Origin: Bog-756 sp963699105
Lineage (GTDB): Bacteria; Actinomycetota; Acidimicrobiia; Acidimicrobiales; RAAP-2
Assembly: GCA_963699105.1 (NCBI GenBank)
Contig: CAVOTI010000001.1
Coordinates: 558,001-622,000 of the forward strand
Direction: 5' to 3'
Length of the DNA: 64,000 nucleotides
The notes beneath the pieces are model-generated. The model was not told the DNA's origin, ran no database searches, and was given only the letters and a program-made list of their open reading frames with translations. The translations under genes were made by a program, and so were the position numbers. Position 1 is the stretch's first letter; every line of letters starts with the position of its first letter. Positions 51,354 to 60,778 of this stretch are shown in pieces.

Positions 51354-53039
51354 TCACTCGATGGAGAACAGATACGGGTAGAGGGGCTGGCCCCCGTGGT
51401 GCACCTCGGTCTCCACCTCGGGCCGCTCGTCCCTCAGCCACTCGGTGATGCGGCGGGTGTCACCCGCCCCCGAGCCCTCGCCTTCAATGATGGTCACCAG
51501 ATCGTGCGAGTCGGTGACCAGCACTTCCAGCAGGGCGCAGGCGGCGTCGGCCAGTGATGGCCGCACCACCTCGATCCCCCGACGGGAGAGTCCCAACCAA
51601 TCGCCTTCGGCGATGGGGCCGGCCGGGCTGTCCGAGTCGCGCACCGCCCGGGTGACCTCGCCGGGCACGACCTTGAGCGAGGACGACTCCATGGCCCCTG
51701 CGTTCACCGAGCCCTCGGATCCGGGGTCGTAGGCCAACAGGGCGGCGAACCCCTCGGCGATGGTGTGGGTGGGGACCACCCACACCGACTTGCCGGTGAG
51801 ATCGTTGACCCGGTCGGCCACCGGCCGGATGTTCCCGTTGTTGGGGAGAATGATCACCTGGTCGGACCCGAGGGCCTCGACCGCCTCCAGCAGGTCCGCC
51901 GTCGACGGGTTCATCGACTGGCCGCCGGAGATCAGGCCCTGCACCCCGAGCGAACGGAAGATCCGGCCGATACCTTCGCCGGTGGCCACCGCCACCACCC
52001 CGGTGGTCGGAGGCGGCCCCGGAGGTGCCGGCGAGGGTTCACTGGCGGCGGCGGCGGCCCCCTCACGCACCCATCGCTCCTCTTCCACCTCCTCCAGGAG
52101 GTCGGTGACCCGGATGGCCCGGGGACGACCCACGTCGAGCGAGGCCTCGATGGCCGCCCCGATGTCGTCGGTGTGGATATGGCAGTTCCACAGGCCCTCG
52201 TTGCCCACCACCACGATGGAGTCGCCCAGGCCCGCCCACACCTCCTTGAACGAGGGAATCGTGTCGTCGGGCGCCTCCAACAGGTACATCACCTCGTAGC
52301 GCAGGCCGGCCAGCTCGGTGTCGGCGCTGGACAGGGCCAGCGTGGCCATGCCCTGTGCCTCCGGATTGACCGGTCCGAATTTGGGATCGGGGAGCTCCGG
52401 GGGGATCGGCATGGCGCGCCCGTCGACCACCGAGAGCAGGGCATCGAACAACAGCAGGTAGCCGGTGCCTCCGGCATCCACCACACCGGCCTGTTCGAGC
52501 ACGGGCAGGAGGGAGGGCGTGCGGGCCAGGGCGTCGGCGGCCGCCATTCTCGCCGCCTCCACCACGTCCACCAGCGATTTGCCGGCTTCGGCCGCCGTCC
52601 GGGCCCCGTCGGAGGCGCCGGTCGCCACGGTGAGGATGGTGCCCTCGACCGGCCGCATGACGGCCTCGCGGGCCAGGCGGTCGCCGATGGCCAGCGCCGC
52701 CGAGAGCTCCGTGGGTCCGCACCGACCGGTGGGACGGTCGAGACCCTCGGCCAGCCCCCGCAGGAGCTGGGACAGGATGACACCGGAGTTGCCCCGTGCA
52801 CCCATCAGCGACCCATGGACGATGGCTTTGCAGGTGGCACCGAGGTCGGGGGACTCGAGAGCAGCGATCTCCCTGGTCACCGAGTCCATGGTCAGGGTCA
52901 TGTTGGTCCCGGTATCCCCGTCGGGTACCGGGTACACGTTGAGGCGGTTGATGAACTCCTGATGGGACTGGAGCCCGTCCCGGAACCTGGTGATCACTTG
53001 ACACAGCTCTGCCGCTCCCAGGGCGTCGAGGACCACCAT
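51354..53039 (-). CDS. DAK2/DegV-like kinase family protein (FakA/YloV)
   Basis: Predicted fatty-acid kinase subunit or dihydroxyacetone-kinase-like protein, 561 residues. N-terminal DhaL-type domain: NRLNVYPVPDGDTGTNM with the metal-binding aspartates, and HGSLMGARGNSGVILSQLL. The C-terminal part follows the FakA plan (ILPNNGNIRPVADRV, VVPTHTIAEGFAALLAYDP). A Pro/Ala linker separates the halves. It sits upstream of recG, as in Bacillus (yloV-recG), and is divergent from rpmB. No FakB gene is in view. Confidence 0.93.
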   Translation of the reverse strand: MVVLDALGAAELCQVITRFRDGLQSHQEFINRLNVYPVPDGDTGTNMTLTMDSVTREIAALESPDLGATCKAIVHGSLMGARGNSGVILSQLLRGLAEGLDRPTGRCGPTELSAALAIGDRLAREAVMRPVEGTILTVATGASDGARTAAEAGKSLVDVVEAARMAAADALARTPSLLPVLEQAGVVDAGGTGYLLLFDALLSVVDGRAMPIPPELPDPKFGPVNPEAQGMATLALSSADTELAGLRYEVMYLLEAPDDTIPSFKEVWAGLGDSIVVVGNEGLWNCHIHTDDIGAAIEASLDVGRPRAIRVTDLLEEVEEERWVREGAAAAASEPSPAPPGPPPTTGVVAVATGEGIGRIFRSLGVQGLISGGQSMNPSTADLLEAVEALGSDQVIILPNNGNIRPVADRVNDLTGKSVWVVPTHTIAEGFAALLAYDPGSEGSVNAGAMESSSLKVVPGEVTRAVRDSDSPAGPIAEGDWLGLSRRGIEVVRPSLADAACALLEVLVTDSHDLVTIIEGEGSGAGDTRRITEWLRDERPEVETEVHHGGQPLYPYLFSIE

Positions 53040-53097
53040 GGGCTGGATGCTAACCTTTGCGCCTCACCCGGAGGATTCGAGAGGAAGTCGGAACGTC

Positions 53098-53307
53098 ATG
53101 GCAGCGGTATGCGAGGTCTGCGGCAAGAAGCCGTCTTTCGGGATGAGCATCAGCCACTCCCACCGGCGGACGAAGCGACGCTGGGACCCGAACATCCAGC
53201 GGGTGCGTGCGGTGGTCGACGGTTCGCCCAAGAGGGTGAACGCCTGCACGTCCTGCATCCGCTCGGGCAAGGTTGTCAAGCGACCGATCCGCAACATCCC
53301 GGGCTGA
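53098..53307 (+). CDS. rpmB: 50S ribosomal protein L28
   Basis: A 69-residue ribosomal protein. The ATG at 53098 begins MAAVCEVCGKKPSFGMSISH; the C-terminal CTSCIRSGKV completes a zinc-binding CxxC pair with CEVC. A GAGAGGAA ribosome site lies upstream. Divergent from the DAK gene across a 58-base shared promoter region with TAACCT as a possible -10. Divergence of rpmB from yloV/recG is conserved in many bacteria. Confidence 0.97.
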   Translation: MAAVCEVCGKKPSFGMSISHSHRRTKRRWDPNIQRVRAVVDGSPKRVNACTSCIRSGKVVKRPIRNIPG

Positions 53308-53320
53308 GCCGCCAGCCCAG

Positions 53321-53336
53321 CCCGACTTCTGTCGGG
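53321..53336. terminator. Hairpin between convergent rpmB and histidine kinase genes
   Basis: CCCGAC-TTCT-GTCGGG, a perfect six-pair stem with a four-base loop, lies within the 35-base gap between the two stops. There is no T-run on either side, so termination would depend on the hairpin alone. A smaller GGGCTG/CAGCCC stem precedes it. Confidence 0.5.
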
Positions 53337-53342
53337 AGATCC

Positions 53343-54989
53343 TCACCCCGGTTCGACCGGGTCAGGCCGGGATTCGGCCTCCTGGCGGGGACCGGTGGTC
53401 GGCCGGGCCCGGCCGTTCGTTCGGGACGTGGTGGCAGTTCGGGGAGCGGGCCCCTCGTGCTGCTCCGCCGGTGGTTCCCGCGCCGGCTGCACCCCGGGCA
53501 GGCGGACCTCGAACGTCGCCCCCTGGCCCGGCACCACCTCGATCGTGCCGCCGTGGCCGGTGACGATGGCCGCCACGATGGCCAGTCCCAGGCCGGCTCC
53601 TCCCGAGGCCCGGGCCCGGGACGGGTCCGATCGGTAGAACGGCTGGAAGATCCGAGCGGCATCGTCGGCCCCGATGCCGGGTCCCTCGTCGTGCACGCGG
53701 AGCAGTGCCCACTCGCCTTCGGCCGCCACGCTCACCTCGATGGGCGTGCCGGCAGGGGTGTGGTTGACCGCATTGACCAGCAGGTTGTCGACCACCTGTC
53801 GCAGGCGGTGCTCGTCTCCGACGATGACGACCGGGCGATCGATGTCGATGCTGATCGGTCGCTCTGGTGAGGAGATCCCGAGTGCGGCCACCGAACGCCG
53901 CACCAGGTCCCCCAGCTCCACCCGCTCGCGTCGGAACGGGCGTTCCTGGTCCAGTTGGGCGAGCCAGAGGAGGTCGTCCACCAGCGTGCCCATCCGTGTG
54001 GCCTCCTCTTTGATGGTGCGCATCGAGGTGGCCAGGTCCTCGGGCCGGTCCCTGACCCCGAGATCGAACAGCTCGGCATACCCGAGGATCGACGTGAGGG
54101 GGGTACGAAGTTCGTGTGAGGCATCGGCCAGGAACCTCCGGAGCCGATCCTCAGAGGCCGCCCGCTCGGCGAATGCCACCTCGATCTCCTCGACCATGGT
54201 GTTGAAGGCCACCCCCAACTGGCCGACCTCGGTGGCCTCGTTGACGTGGGAGACCCGCTGGGAGAGGTCACCGTGGGCGATGGCCCCCGCCGTCTCGGTG
54301 ATCTCCTCGAGGGGCCGGAGATCGCGTCGCACCATCACCCACGAAAGGATGCCCAGGCCGAACAGGACAACCGCCGAGACCACCAGTTCGATCAGAAGGA
54401 GCTGACGGAGGGTGCCCTCGAGGTCGGTGAGGGGCACGGCCACCACGATGACCCCGGAGCCGTTGGAGAGGGGCTGGGCCAACGCCCGGTAGGACACCGC
54501 GTCAGGACCGGCGCTCGAGGTGACGAAGAAGTGATCCGATGTGGCAGGAAGGCCCGAACCGGGCAGCTCGGCGGGAATGGCCGGGGCGGCCGGAGCCTTG
54601 CCGCCGTAGCTGAAGAACAGGTGGGCTTCGATCTTGCCCGAGGAGCTCCGGAGCTGGCCGTAGGTCCCCGGGGTGACGAGCAGGCCACGCTGGCTGGCCG
54701 TCGAGCCGCCGAACAGGCCTTCACTGGCGGGGAACGCGCCTCGCGCCGTCCGACCAGCGGACCGAGGTTCGTGGTGGGGCGTAGCCGCCCGGGCCCCGGG
54801 AACCTGGAGTCCCAGGCCCGACGACGACAACAACGCCCGACCCACCGGGACCGCCGCTGCTTCCAACTGCTGGTCCACCCGCGTGGTGAGGAACGAGTCG
54901 AGGGCGTTGTAGGTCACGACCCCGGAGATGATCAGACCGGCTGCCACGATGCCCACCAGGAGCAACAGGAGCCGGAGTCGGAGGGTCAT
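53343..54989 (-). CDS. Two-component sensor histidine kinase
   Basis: A membrane sensor kinase. TM1 at residues ~5-28, an extracytoplasmic region of ~130 residues, TM2 (LLLIELVVSAVVLFGLGILSW), a HAMP domain (RRDLRPLEEITETAGAIAHG), HisKA with FLADASHELRTPLTSILG (phospho-His), and HATPase N/G boxes (NLLVNAVNHTP, DEGPGIG, GGAGLGLAIV). A Pro/Arg-rich C-terminal tail of about 45 residues follows. The ATG overlaps the response regulator stop. The stimulus is unknown; the layout matches actinobacterial TcrY/MtrB-type kinases. Confidence 0.94.
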   Translation of the reverse strand: MTLRLRLLLLLVGIVAAGLIISGVVTYNALDSFLTTRVDQQLEAAAVPVGRALLSSSGLGLQVPGARAATPHHEPRSAGRTARGAFPASEGLFGGSTASQRGLLVTPGTYGQLRSSSGKIEAHLFFSYGGKAPAAPAIPAELPGSGLPATSDHFFVTSSAGPDAVSYRALAQPLSNGSGVIVVAVPLTDLEGTLRQLLLIELVVSAVVLFGLGILSWVMVRRDLRPLEEITETAGAIAHGDLSQRVSHVNEATEVGQLGVAFNTMVEEIEVAFAERAASEDRLRRFLADASHELRTPLTSILGYAELFDLGVRDRPEDLATSMRTIKEEATRMGTLVDDLLWLAQLDQERPFRRERVELGDLVRRSVAALGISSPERPISIDIDRPVVIVGDEHRLRQVVDNLLVNAVNHTPAGTPIEVSVAAEGEWALLRVHDEGPGIGADDAARIFQPFYRSDPSRARASGGAGLGLAIVAAIVTGHGGTIEVVPGQGATFEVRLPGVQPAREPPAEQHEGPAPRTATTSRTNGRARPTTGPRQEAESRPDPVEPG

Positions 54990-55801
54990 CCCGGGGAGTC
55001 GGCGCCCGTAGTGCCGGCCGGCACGGTCACGGCCCGCATGCAGTACCCGATACCACGGACCGTGCGGATCAGCGGGGGCCCGTGAACATCTAGTTTCTTG
55101 CGCAGATAGCTGATGTACACCTCGACCATGTTGACCTTGCCGTCGAAGCTGTAGTCCCACACGTGGTCACGGATCTGGGCTTTCGACACGACCTGCCCGG
55201 CATTGAACATCAGGTAGTGCAGCAGCCTGAATTCGGTCGGGGTGAGCTCGATCAGCTCGGATCCCCGCCAGACCTGGTGACTCTCCTCGTTGAGCTCGAC
55301 GTCGCCTACCGTCACCAGGGGACCGACTTCTTCGTAGCCCTCGGTCCTGCGCAGGATGGCATTGATTCGCAGCAGCATCTCCTCGACGCTGAACGGTTTG
55401 GTCATGTAGTCGTCGCCCCCCAGCGCCAGACCTTCCAACCGGTCGTCCAAATCGCCGCGGGCGGTCAGGAACAGCACGGGGATGTCGGCCGAGCGCCGTT
55501 CCTGGCCCATCCGCTTGAGGACACCGAAGCCATCGACGTCGGGGAGCATCACGTCGAGGACCACCAGGTGGGGACGGAACGTCTGCATGGCTCGGAGGGC
55601 GTCGTTGCCGGTGTGGGCGACCTCGACGGTGGCCCCCTTGAGCCGCAGGGCCATGGCCACCAGGTCGGTGATGTTCTTCTCGTCGTCCACCACGAGGATC
55701 CGGTGCTCAGAGCTCAGCACGGGCGTGCTCCAGGCGACCTGGCCGGGGGGCGGAGGCGGGACGACGTTCCTTCTGTCACCCCTCCATGGTGACCGCTCCA
55801 T
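54986..55801 (-). CDS. OmpR-family response regulator
   Basis: DNA-binding partner of the neighbouring kinase. Receiver domain: VVDDEKN (acidic pocket), phospho-acceptor Asp in VVLDVMLPDVDG, conserved Lys in DDYMTKPFS. Winged-helix output: LTPTEFRLLHYLMFNAGQVVSK, DHVWDYSFDGKVNMVEVYISYLRKKLD, and RGIGYCMR. A 35-residue Pro-rich extension precedes the receiver, so a GTG nearer to LSSEHRILVV (about residue 28) may be the real start. Its targets are unknown. Confidence 0.95.
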   Translation of the reverse strand: MERSPWRGDRRNVVPPPPPGQVAWSTPVLSSEHRILVVDDEKNITDLVAMALRLKGATVEVAHTGNDALRAMQTFRPHLVVLDVMLPDVDGFGVLKRMGQERRSADIPVLFLTARGDLDDRLEGLALGGDDYMTKPFSVEEMLLRINAILRRTEGYEEVGPLVTVGDVELNEESHQVWRGSELIELTPTEFRLLHYLMFNAGQVVSKAQIRDHVWDYSFDGKVNMVEVYISYLRKKLDVHGPPLIRTVRGIGYCMRAVTVPAGTTGADSPG

Positions 55802-55899
55802 CTGTGAGTTTGCTGAGAACGACTCGTCGCCGGTCGGGTCGGGGCCGGATCGGGCACGGGTGTGACGGTTCGGGCCGGTTCGGGCCGGTTCGGGGCTTC

Positions 55900-56952
55900 T
55901 CAGAATCGATGGGTCCAGCCGCCGCCCGGCAGCGGCTCCTGGCCCAGGACGATCTCGCCGGTCTCACCGGTGCACCACCCGATGGGGATCGGCGTTCGCA
56001 GTCCGGCGGCACGGTAGGCCTCGGAGAGGCGATCGGGATCGGGGGTGGCAACCAGCAATTCGTAGTCCTCGCCCCCGTACAGGGCGTCCTCCTCGGTGGC
56101 TCCCCCGGCGACCGGAACGGTGTCGAGGGAGATCCCCACGCCCGATGCCCGCGACAAATGTCCGACGTCGGGCACCAGCCCATCGGAGATGTCGATGGCC
56201 GCCGAGGCGCCGGCCAGTCGGGCCACCTGTCCCTCGCCGATCCTGGCCCTCGGTCGCCGGAAGGCCCCGGCCAGCCGTTCGACGGTCTCACTCCACTGGT
56301 GGCGATCGGCGCCCCCGGCGTCGTCGGCGCGCCCGGATCTTCGGGACAGTTCGTCCAACAAGAGGCGATGACCGGCAGCCGATCCGCCCAGGTCACCGGT
56401 CACGAAGAGCCGGTCACCCGGCTTGGCCCCGGACCGGAGAAGCGGTCCGGAGGTGCCCTCGGGTTCCAGGGCACCGAACGCGGCCACCGAGACCACCACG
56501 AGCGGCCCTCCGGACAGGTCCCCGCCCACGACCACACACCCGCACTCGGCCGAGGCGGCGGCCAGCCCGGCGGCCAATCGGTCCAGTTCCGTGTGGGGCG
56601 GAGCGACGATCGAGACCAGGGCACGGTCAGGAATGGCTCCCATGGCCGCCAGATCGGACACCGTGACCATCACCGCCTTGTATCCGACGTCATCGATCGA
56701 ACACAGACGGAGGTCGAAATGAACGCCGTCCACCACCAGATCGGTGGTGAGCAGCGTGGGGGTGCCGCCGCCCCCGCCCACCACCGCGGCGTCGTCGCCG
56801 ATCCACACCTCGCCGTCAGGGGGAAGATCACCCTCGGGAAAACGTGCTCTGGCTGCCGAGGCGAACAGGGCGCTCATCCGGCCGATGGCGTCGAATTCGT
56901 CAATTCTGCCTGGCTGGCCGGTCCCTTCATCCTCGGAATTGGGCCTGTGCAC
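55900..56952 (-). CDS. thiL: Thiamine-monophosphate kinase
   Basis: Phosphorylates thiamine monophosphate to the active diphosphate. Family motifs: WIGDDAAVV (metal-binding), LTTDLVVDGVHFDL, KAVMVTVSDLAAMGA, VVVGGDLSGGP, AAIDISDGLVPDVGHL, and GGEDYELLVA. The chosen GTG at 56952 leaves 18 residues ahead of the typical DEFDAIGR opening; a downstream ATG would cut into the domain. 350 residues. It diverges from pckG across a 143-base region. No other thiamine gene is in the window. Confidence 0.93.
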   Translation of the reverse strand: MHRPNSEDEGTGQPGRIDEFDAIGRMSALFASAARARFPEGDLPPDGEVWIGDDAAVVGGGGGTPTLLTTDLVVDGVHFDLRLCSIDDVGYKAVMVTVSDLAAMGAIPDRALVSIVAPPHTELDRLAAGLAAASAECGCVVVGGDLSGGPLVVVSVAAFGALEPEGTSGPLLRSGAKPGDRLFVTGDLGGSAAGHRLLLDELSRRSGRADDAGGADRHQWSETVERLAGAFRRPRARIGEGQVARLAGASAAIDISDGLVPDVGHLSRASGVGISLDTVPVAGGATEEDALYGGEDYELLVATPDPDRLSEAYRAAGLRTPIPIGWCTGETGEIVLGQEPLPGGGWTHRF

Positions 56953-57095
56953 GCACCCTTGCCTAGCATTGGGCCGAGCACCGACAGCTACAATTGCAAG
57001 GTACCGGTGCAAGGTACCGGGCCGGCAGACCGTGTGAAGGCACGTTGGGCCGGTCCGGCCGGCCTGCCGCAAACCCGAGGAGGACCCACCAACCC

Positions 57096-58886
57096 ATGCC
57101 ACCCACCACCAACAAGAAGCTGATCGCATGGGTGGACGAGATCGCCGCACTGACCGGTCCCGACTCCGTCGAGTGGTGCGACGGTTCGGCCGAGGAGTAC
57201 GACCGCCTCTGCCAGCTGCTCGTGACCAACGGGACGTTCTCCAGGTTGTCCGAGGCCAAGCGGCCCAACAGCTATTGGGCCCATTCGGATCCGGGCGACG
57301 TGGCACGCGTCGAGGATCGGACGTACATCTGTTCGACGCTCGAGTCCGATGCCGGGCCGACCAACAACTGGCGGGACCCCGCCGAGATGCGGGAGGTCCT
57401 CACCGGGCTGTTCAAAGGGTCGATGCGGGGACGGACGATGTACGTGGTCCCCTTCTCCATGGGGCCTCTCGGCTCCCCGATCGCTCACATCGGCGTGCAG
57501 ATCACCGACTCCGCCTATGTCGCCGTTTCCATGCGGATCATGACCCGAATGGGTCGTGGGGCTCTGGAGGTGCTCGGGGCCGACGGGGAATTCGTCCCCT
57601 GTCTCCACTCGGTGGGCGCCCCGCTGGCCGATGGCGAGGCCGATGTGGCCTGGCCGTGCGACGCCGAGAACAAGTACATCGTGCACTTCCCCGAGACACG
57701 TGAGATCTGGTCCTACGGCTCCGGGTACGGCGGAAACGCCCTGCTGGGCAAGAAGTGCTTCGCCCTCCGCATCGCCTCGGTGATGGCCCGGGACGACAAC
57801 TGGCTAGCCGAGCACATGCTCATCTTGAAGCTCACCTCCCCGGCTGGTGAGACCCGGTACGTGACCGGGGCCTTCCCCTCCTCCTGCGGCAAGACCAACC
57901 TGGCCATGCTCATCCCCACCCTTCCCGACTGGAAGGTGGAAACGGTGGGGGACGACATCTGCTGGATGAAGTTCGGCCCCGACGGCCGGCTCTACGCCAT
58001 CAATCCCGAGGCCGGGTTCTTCGGCGTGGCCCCCGGCACCAACAGCCATACCAACCCGAACGCCATGATCACTCTCGACGCCAACGCCATCTTCACCAAC
58101 ACCGCTCTGACCGACGACGGCGACGTCTGGTGGGAAGGGATGACCGACGAAACGCCGACCCACGTCACCTCCTGGAAGGGCGAGGACTGGACGCCGGAGT
58201 CGGGCACCCCGGCCGCCCACCCCAACGCCCGCTTCACCGTCCCTGCCTCACAGGATCCGGCCATCGCCTCTGAGTGGGAGGACCCCAAGGGCGTTCCGAT
58301 CGATGCCATCCTGTTCGGCGGCCGCCGGGCCTCGGTGGTGCCACTGGTGTTCCAGTCGCGGGACTGGCGCCACGGGGTGTTCCTCGGATCGATCATGGCC
58401 TCGGAGACGACGGCGGCCGCGGCCGGGGCGGTCGGGAACCTGCGCCGGGACCCGTTCGCCATGCTCCCGTTCTGCGGGTACAACATGGCCGACTATTTCG
58501 CCCACTGGCTCGAGATCGGCGCCGGCGCCGATCCGGAGAAACTCCCGAAGATCTTCTACGTCAACTGGTTCCGCAAGGACGCCGACGGCCGCTGGCTGTG
58601 GCCAGGTTACGGCGAGAACTCCCGGGTTCTCGAATGGGTGTTCGAGCGGGTGAGCGGCACCGGCGACGCCACCGAGACGCCCATCGGCTTCATTCCGGCG
58701 CCGGGAGCCATCGACACCGAGGGGCTCGACGTCTCCGATGCCGACATGGCCAAGCTGCTCACGGTGAACATCGACGAGTGGCGGGCCGAGGTGCCGAGCA
58801 TCCGTGAGCATTTCGCCAAGTTCGGGGACAAGCTGCCTGCCGATCTCAAGGCCGAGGTGGACGAGCTGGAGCGCCAGCTGGGCTGA
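57096..58886 (+). CDS. pckG: Phosphoenolpyruvate carboxykinase (GTP)
   Basis: Interconverts oxaloacetate and PEP at the start of gluconeogenesis, using GTP. The P-loop FPSSCGKTNLAML (~residue 267), metal-binding VGDDICWMKFG, and FCGYNMADYFAHWLEI are all of the GTP form. The strong GAGGAGGA ribosome site fixes the ATG at 57096. 596 residues, normal length. It converges with the MFS gene 10 bases away. Presence supports growth on acids or lipids that yield acetyl-CoA. Confidence 0.97.
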   Translation: MPPTTNKKLIAWVDEIAALTGPDSVEWCDGSAEEYDRLCQLLVTNGTFSRLSEAKRPNSYWAHSDPGDVARVEDRTYICSTLESDAGPTNNWRDPAEMREVLTGLFKGSMRGRTMYVVPFSMGPLGSPIAHIGVQITDSAYVAVSMRIMTRMGRGALEVLGADGEFVPCLHSVGAPLADGEADVAWPCDAENKYIVHFPETREIWSYGSGYGGNALLGKKCFALRIASVMARDDNWLAEHMLILKLTSPAGETRYVTGAFPSSCGKTNLAMLIPTLPDWKVETVGDDICWMKFGPDGRLYAINPEAGFFGVAPGTNSHTNPNAMITLDANAIFTNTALTDDGDVWWEGMTDETPTHVTSWKGEDWTPESGTPAAHPNARFTVPASQDPAIASEWEDPKGVPIDAILFGGRRASVVPLVFQSRDWRHGVFLGSIMASETTAAAAGAVGNLRRDPFAMLPFCGYNMADYFAHWLEIGAGADPEKLPKIFYVNWFRKDADGRWLWPGYGENSRVLEWVFERVSGTGDATETPIGFIPAPGAIDTEGLDVSDADMAKLLTVNIDEWRAEVPSIREHFAKFGDKLPADLKAEVDELERQLG

Positions 58887-58896
58887 TCGGGCCGAC

Positions 58897-60483
58897 TCAG
58901 CCGGCCGGTCGGACCCTCGCCTCCCGGCTGCTGTCCACGGCCCGCAGGGAGCTCATGTAGGACACCGCCCCCACCGCGGCGACCACTGCCATGACCAGGT
59001 TTCCTGCTGGCACGGGCAGGGACAGCACGACCGGGACGAACGACCCGACCACCCACATGATCTGGAAACGGGTCTCATTTCGGGCGAACGCCCTTCCCTG
59101 GTTGGACTCGCGCACATGGCGCTGGACCAGGGCGTCGAACGAGGGCTTGGCCACCGCGCTGGCCACCCCGACGGCCAGGGCGATCACCGCCCAGAACCAG
59201 CGCGCCGAGTAGAAGGCTCCCGCCAGCGCGGCGGCGGCGACCAAGACCAGCGATCCGGTCAGCATCTGCTGCTCGTCGAGCACTTGACGGATCCTGGACA
59301 CCGACAACACACCGATCAGGGCCCCGGCGGTGAAGGCGGCCAGGACGAGCCCGAACCACCACGGGGCGGCTCCGGCCCGCCGGAGACCGAAGGCGAACAA
59401 GAAAGTCGTGAATCCGACCAGGGCCTTCAGCACGGACATCGGCATCAGGGCCAGCACCACCTCGGTATCGACCAGGGGTCGCAAGGCGGCCAGGTCGGCC
59501 TCGTCCCCAACCCATTCCGGATCGAGATCAGGGACCATCTCGACCACCGGGACTGGCGGAACCGGCGGAGCCGAGGAGCCGGCAGCGTGACCGCCGACCC
59601 TGCCGCCACCCTGGCGACGGGAGTCCAGCGCTCTACCGAGGTGACGCGGCACCGGCAGTCGGACCCCGGCGACGGCGGCGGCGACAAAGACGCCGACGAG
59701 CACCCAGAGCACGATGGATGCGCCGTCGGACCCGCCTGCCTTCAAGATGACGACGGCGGGCAGAGCGAAGACGAAGCCGGACAGTGAGGCCAGCAGGCCC
59801 AGCCTGGCATTGAGGGTGGCCAGGTCCGGTTCGACCTGCTCGACGCCGGTCACAGCGTCACCGACCCGGATGAGCGGCGTGCCGTACGGGGGTGTGGGGT
59901 CGGGTGGGCCGCTCACCGGGACAGTGGCCGACACCGGCTCCGGCTCCGGCCGGCGATCCCCGTCGGAGTCGGTGACCGGCCCGGGGACCACCTCGTCGAG
60001 CAGGCCGAGCGCAGCCATTTCCGGTACCAGTGCGCCCTTGGTCACCACGTACACCTTGGACAGCACCAACATGGCGAATGCCTCGGGAAACAGCAACAGG
60101 GAATGAATGTCCCGGGCCAGGAACGGACACAGCGCAGCCCGGCCCAGGGCCGAGGCAACCACCGTGGCCCGGCGGGCGCCCCGACTGCGGTCGATGACCG
60201 GCCCCAGGGCGGGAGCCGCCACGGCGAAGGGTCCCACCGTCAAGAGCAGGTACAACAGGACCTTGTCCCTGGCTGCGGTGGGCGAAATCGAGAAGAACAG
60301 CGATCCGGCCAGGGAAACGGCGAACATGGTGTCCCCCGCCGTCATGAGCACATGGGTCAGGGCCAATCGCCCGAACGGTCGACGCTGGTCGAACAGGTCG
60401 GTGAGAGCCGACCGGGCCAAGCGCCGGAACTGGTCACTCCGCTCCCGAACGCCCACACCCGAATCGTAGGCGCCGGCACCCAC
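58897..60483 (-). CDS. Major facilitator superfamily transporter with acidic/proline linkers
   Basis: A transporter of about 12 hydrophobic segments in 528 residues. It lacks the classical antiporter sequence, but LGPVIDRSRGARRAT in the loop between TM2 and TM3 and NQGRAFARNETRFQIMW near the C-terminus match MFS proteins of unknown substrate. Two long non-membrane insertions occur: TDSDGDRRPEPEPVSAT... in the central loop and a Gly/Pro-rich one (GGHAAGSSAPPVPPVPV). The GTG at 60483 is probable; 60456 is a shorter alternative. Confidence 0.82.
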   Translation of the reverse strand: MGAGAYDSGVGVRERSDQFRRLARSALTDLFDQRRPFGRLALTHVLMTAGDTMFAVSLAGSLFFSISPTAARDKVLLYLLLTVGPFAVAAPALGPVIDRSRGARRATVVASALGRAALCPFLARDIHSLLLFPEAFAMLVLSKVYVVTKGALVPEMAALGLLDEVVPGPVTDSDGDRRPEPEPVSATVPVSGPPDPTPPYGTPLIRVGDAVTGVEQVEPDLATLNARLGLLASLSGFVFALPAVVILKAGGSDGASIVLWVLVGVFVAAAVAGVRLPVPRHLGRALDSRRQGGGRVGGHAAGSSAPPVPPVPVVEMVPDLDPEWVGDEADLAALRPLVDTEVVLALMPMSVLKALVGFTTFLFAFGLRRAGAAPWWFGLVLAAFTAGALIGVLSVSRIRQVLDEQQMLTGSLVLVAAAALAGAFYSARWFWAVIALAVGVASAVAKPSFDALVQRHVRESNQGRAFARNETRFQIMWVVGSFVPVVLSLPVPAGNLVMAVVAAVGAVSYMSSLRAVDSSREARVRPAG

Positions 60484-60532
60484 GGGGATAACATGCGCGA
60501 ATCACCGCCCACCACCGTCCCAGGAGATGCAG

Positions 60533-60769
60533 ATGCCGGTCCACGCCTACGTGCTGATCCAGACCGAGGTGGGCAGAGCGGCCACGGTCGCCCGGACCGT
60601 CGCTTCACTCGACGGTGTCGTCTCCGCCGAGGGCGTCACCGGGCCCTACGACGTGATCGTCCGGGCCGAAGCTGGGACGGTGGACGAGCTGGGTCAGATG
60701 GTGGTGGGTCGCATCCAACTGATCGAAGGGATCACCAGGACGGTGACCTGCCCGGTGGTGAACCTGTAA
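60533..60769 (+). CDS. Stand-alone Lrp/AsnC ligand-binding (RAM) domain protein
   Basis: A 78-residue protein equal to the C-terminal sensor domain of Lrp/AsnC regulators, with no DNA-binding helix. Strand-helix pattern: AYVLIQTEVGRAATVARTVASLDGVV, VTGPYDVIVRAEAGTVDELGQMV and GRIQLIEGITRTVTCPVV, where the GPYD loop is the family's ligand edge. GGAG six bases upstream decides ATG 60533 over ATG 60527. Such proteins bind amino acids and oligomerise; regulatory partners are not seen. It converges with the racemase gene. Confidence 0.92.
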   Translation: MPVHAYVLIQTEVGRAATVARTVASLDGVVSAEGVTGPYDVIVRAEAGTVDELGQMVVGRIQLIEGITRTVTCPVVNL

Positions 60770-60778
60770 CCGCCGGGG

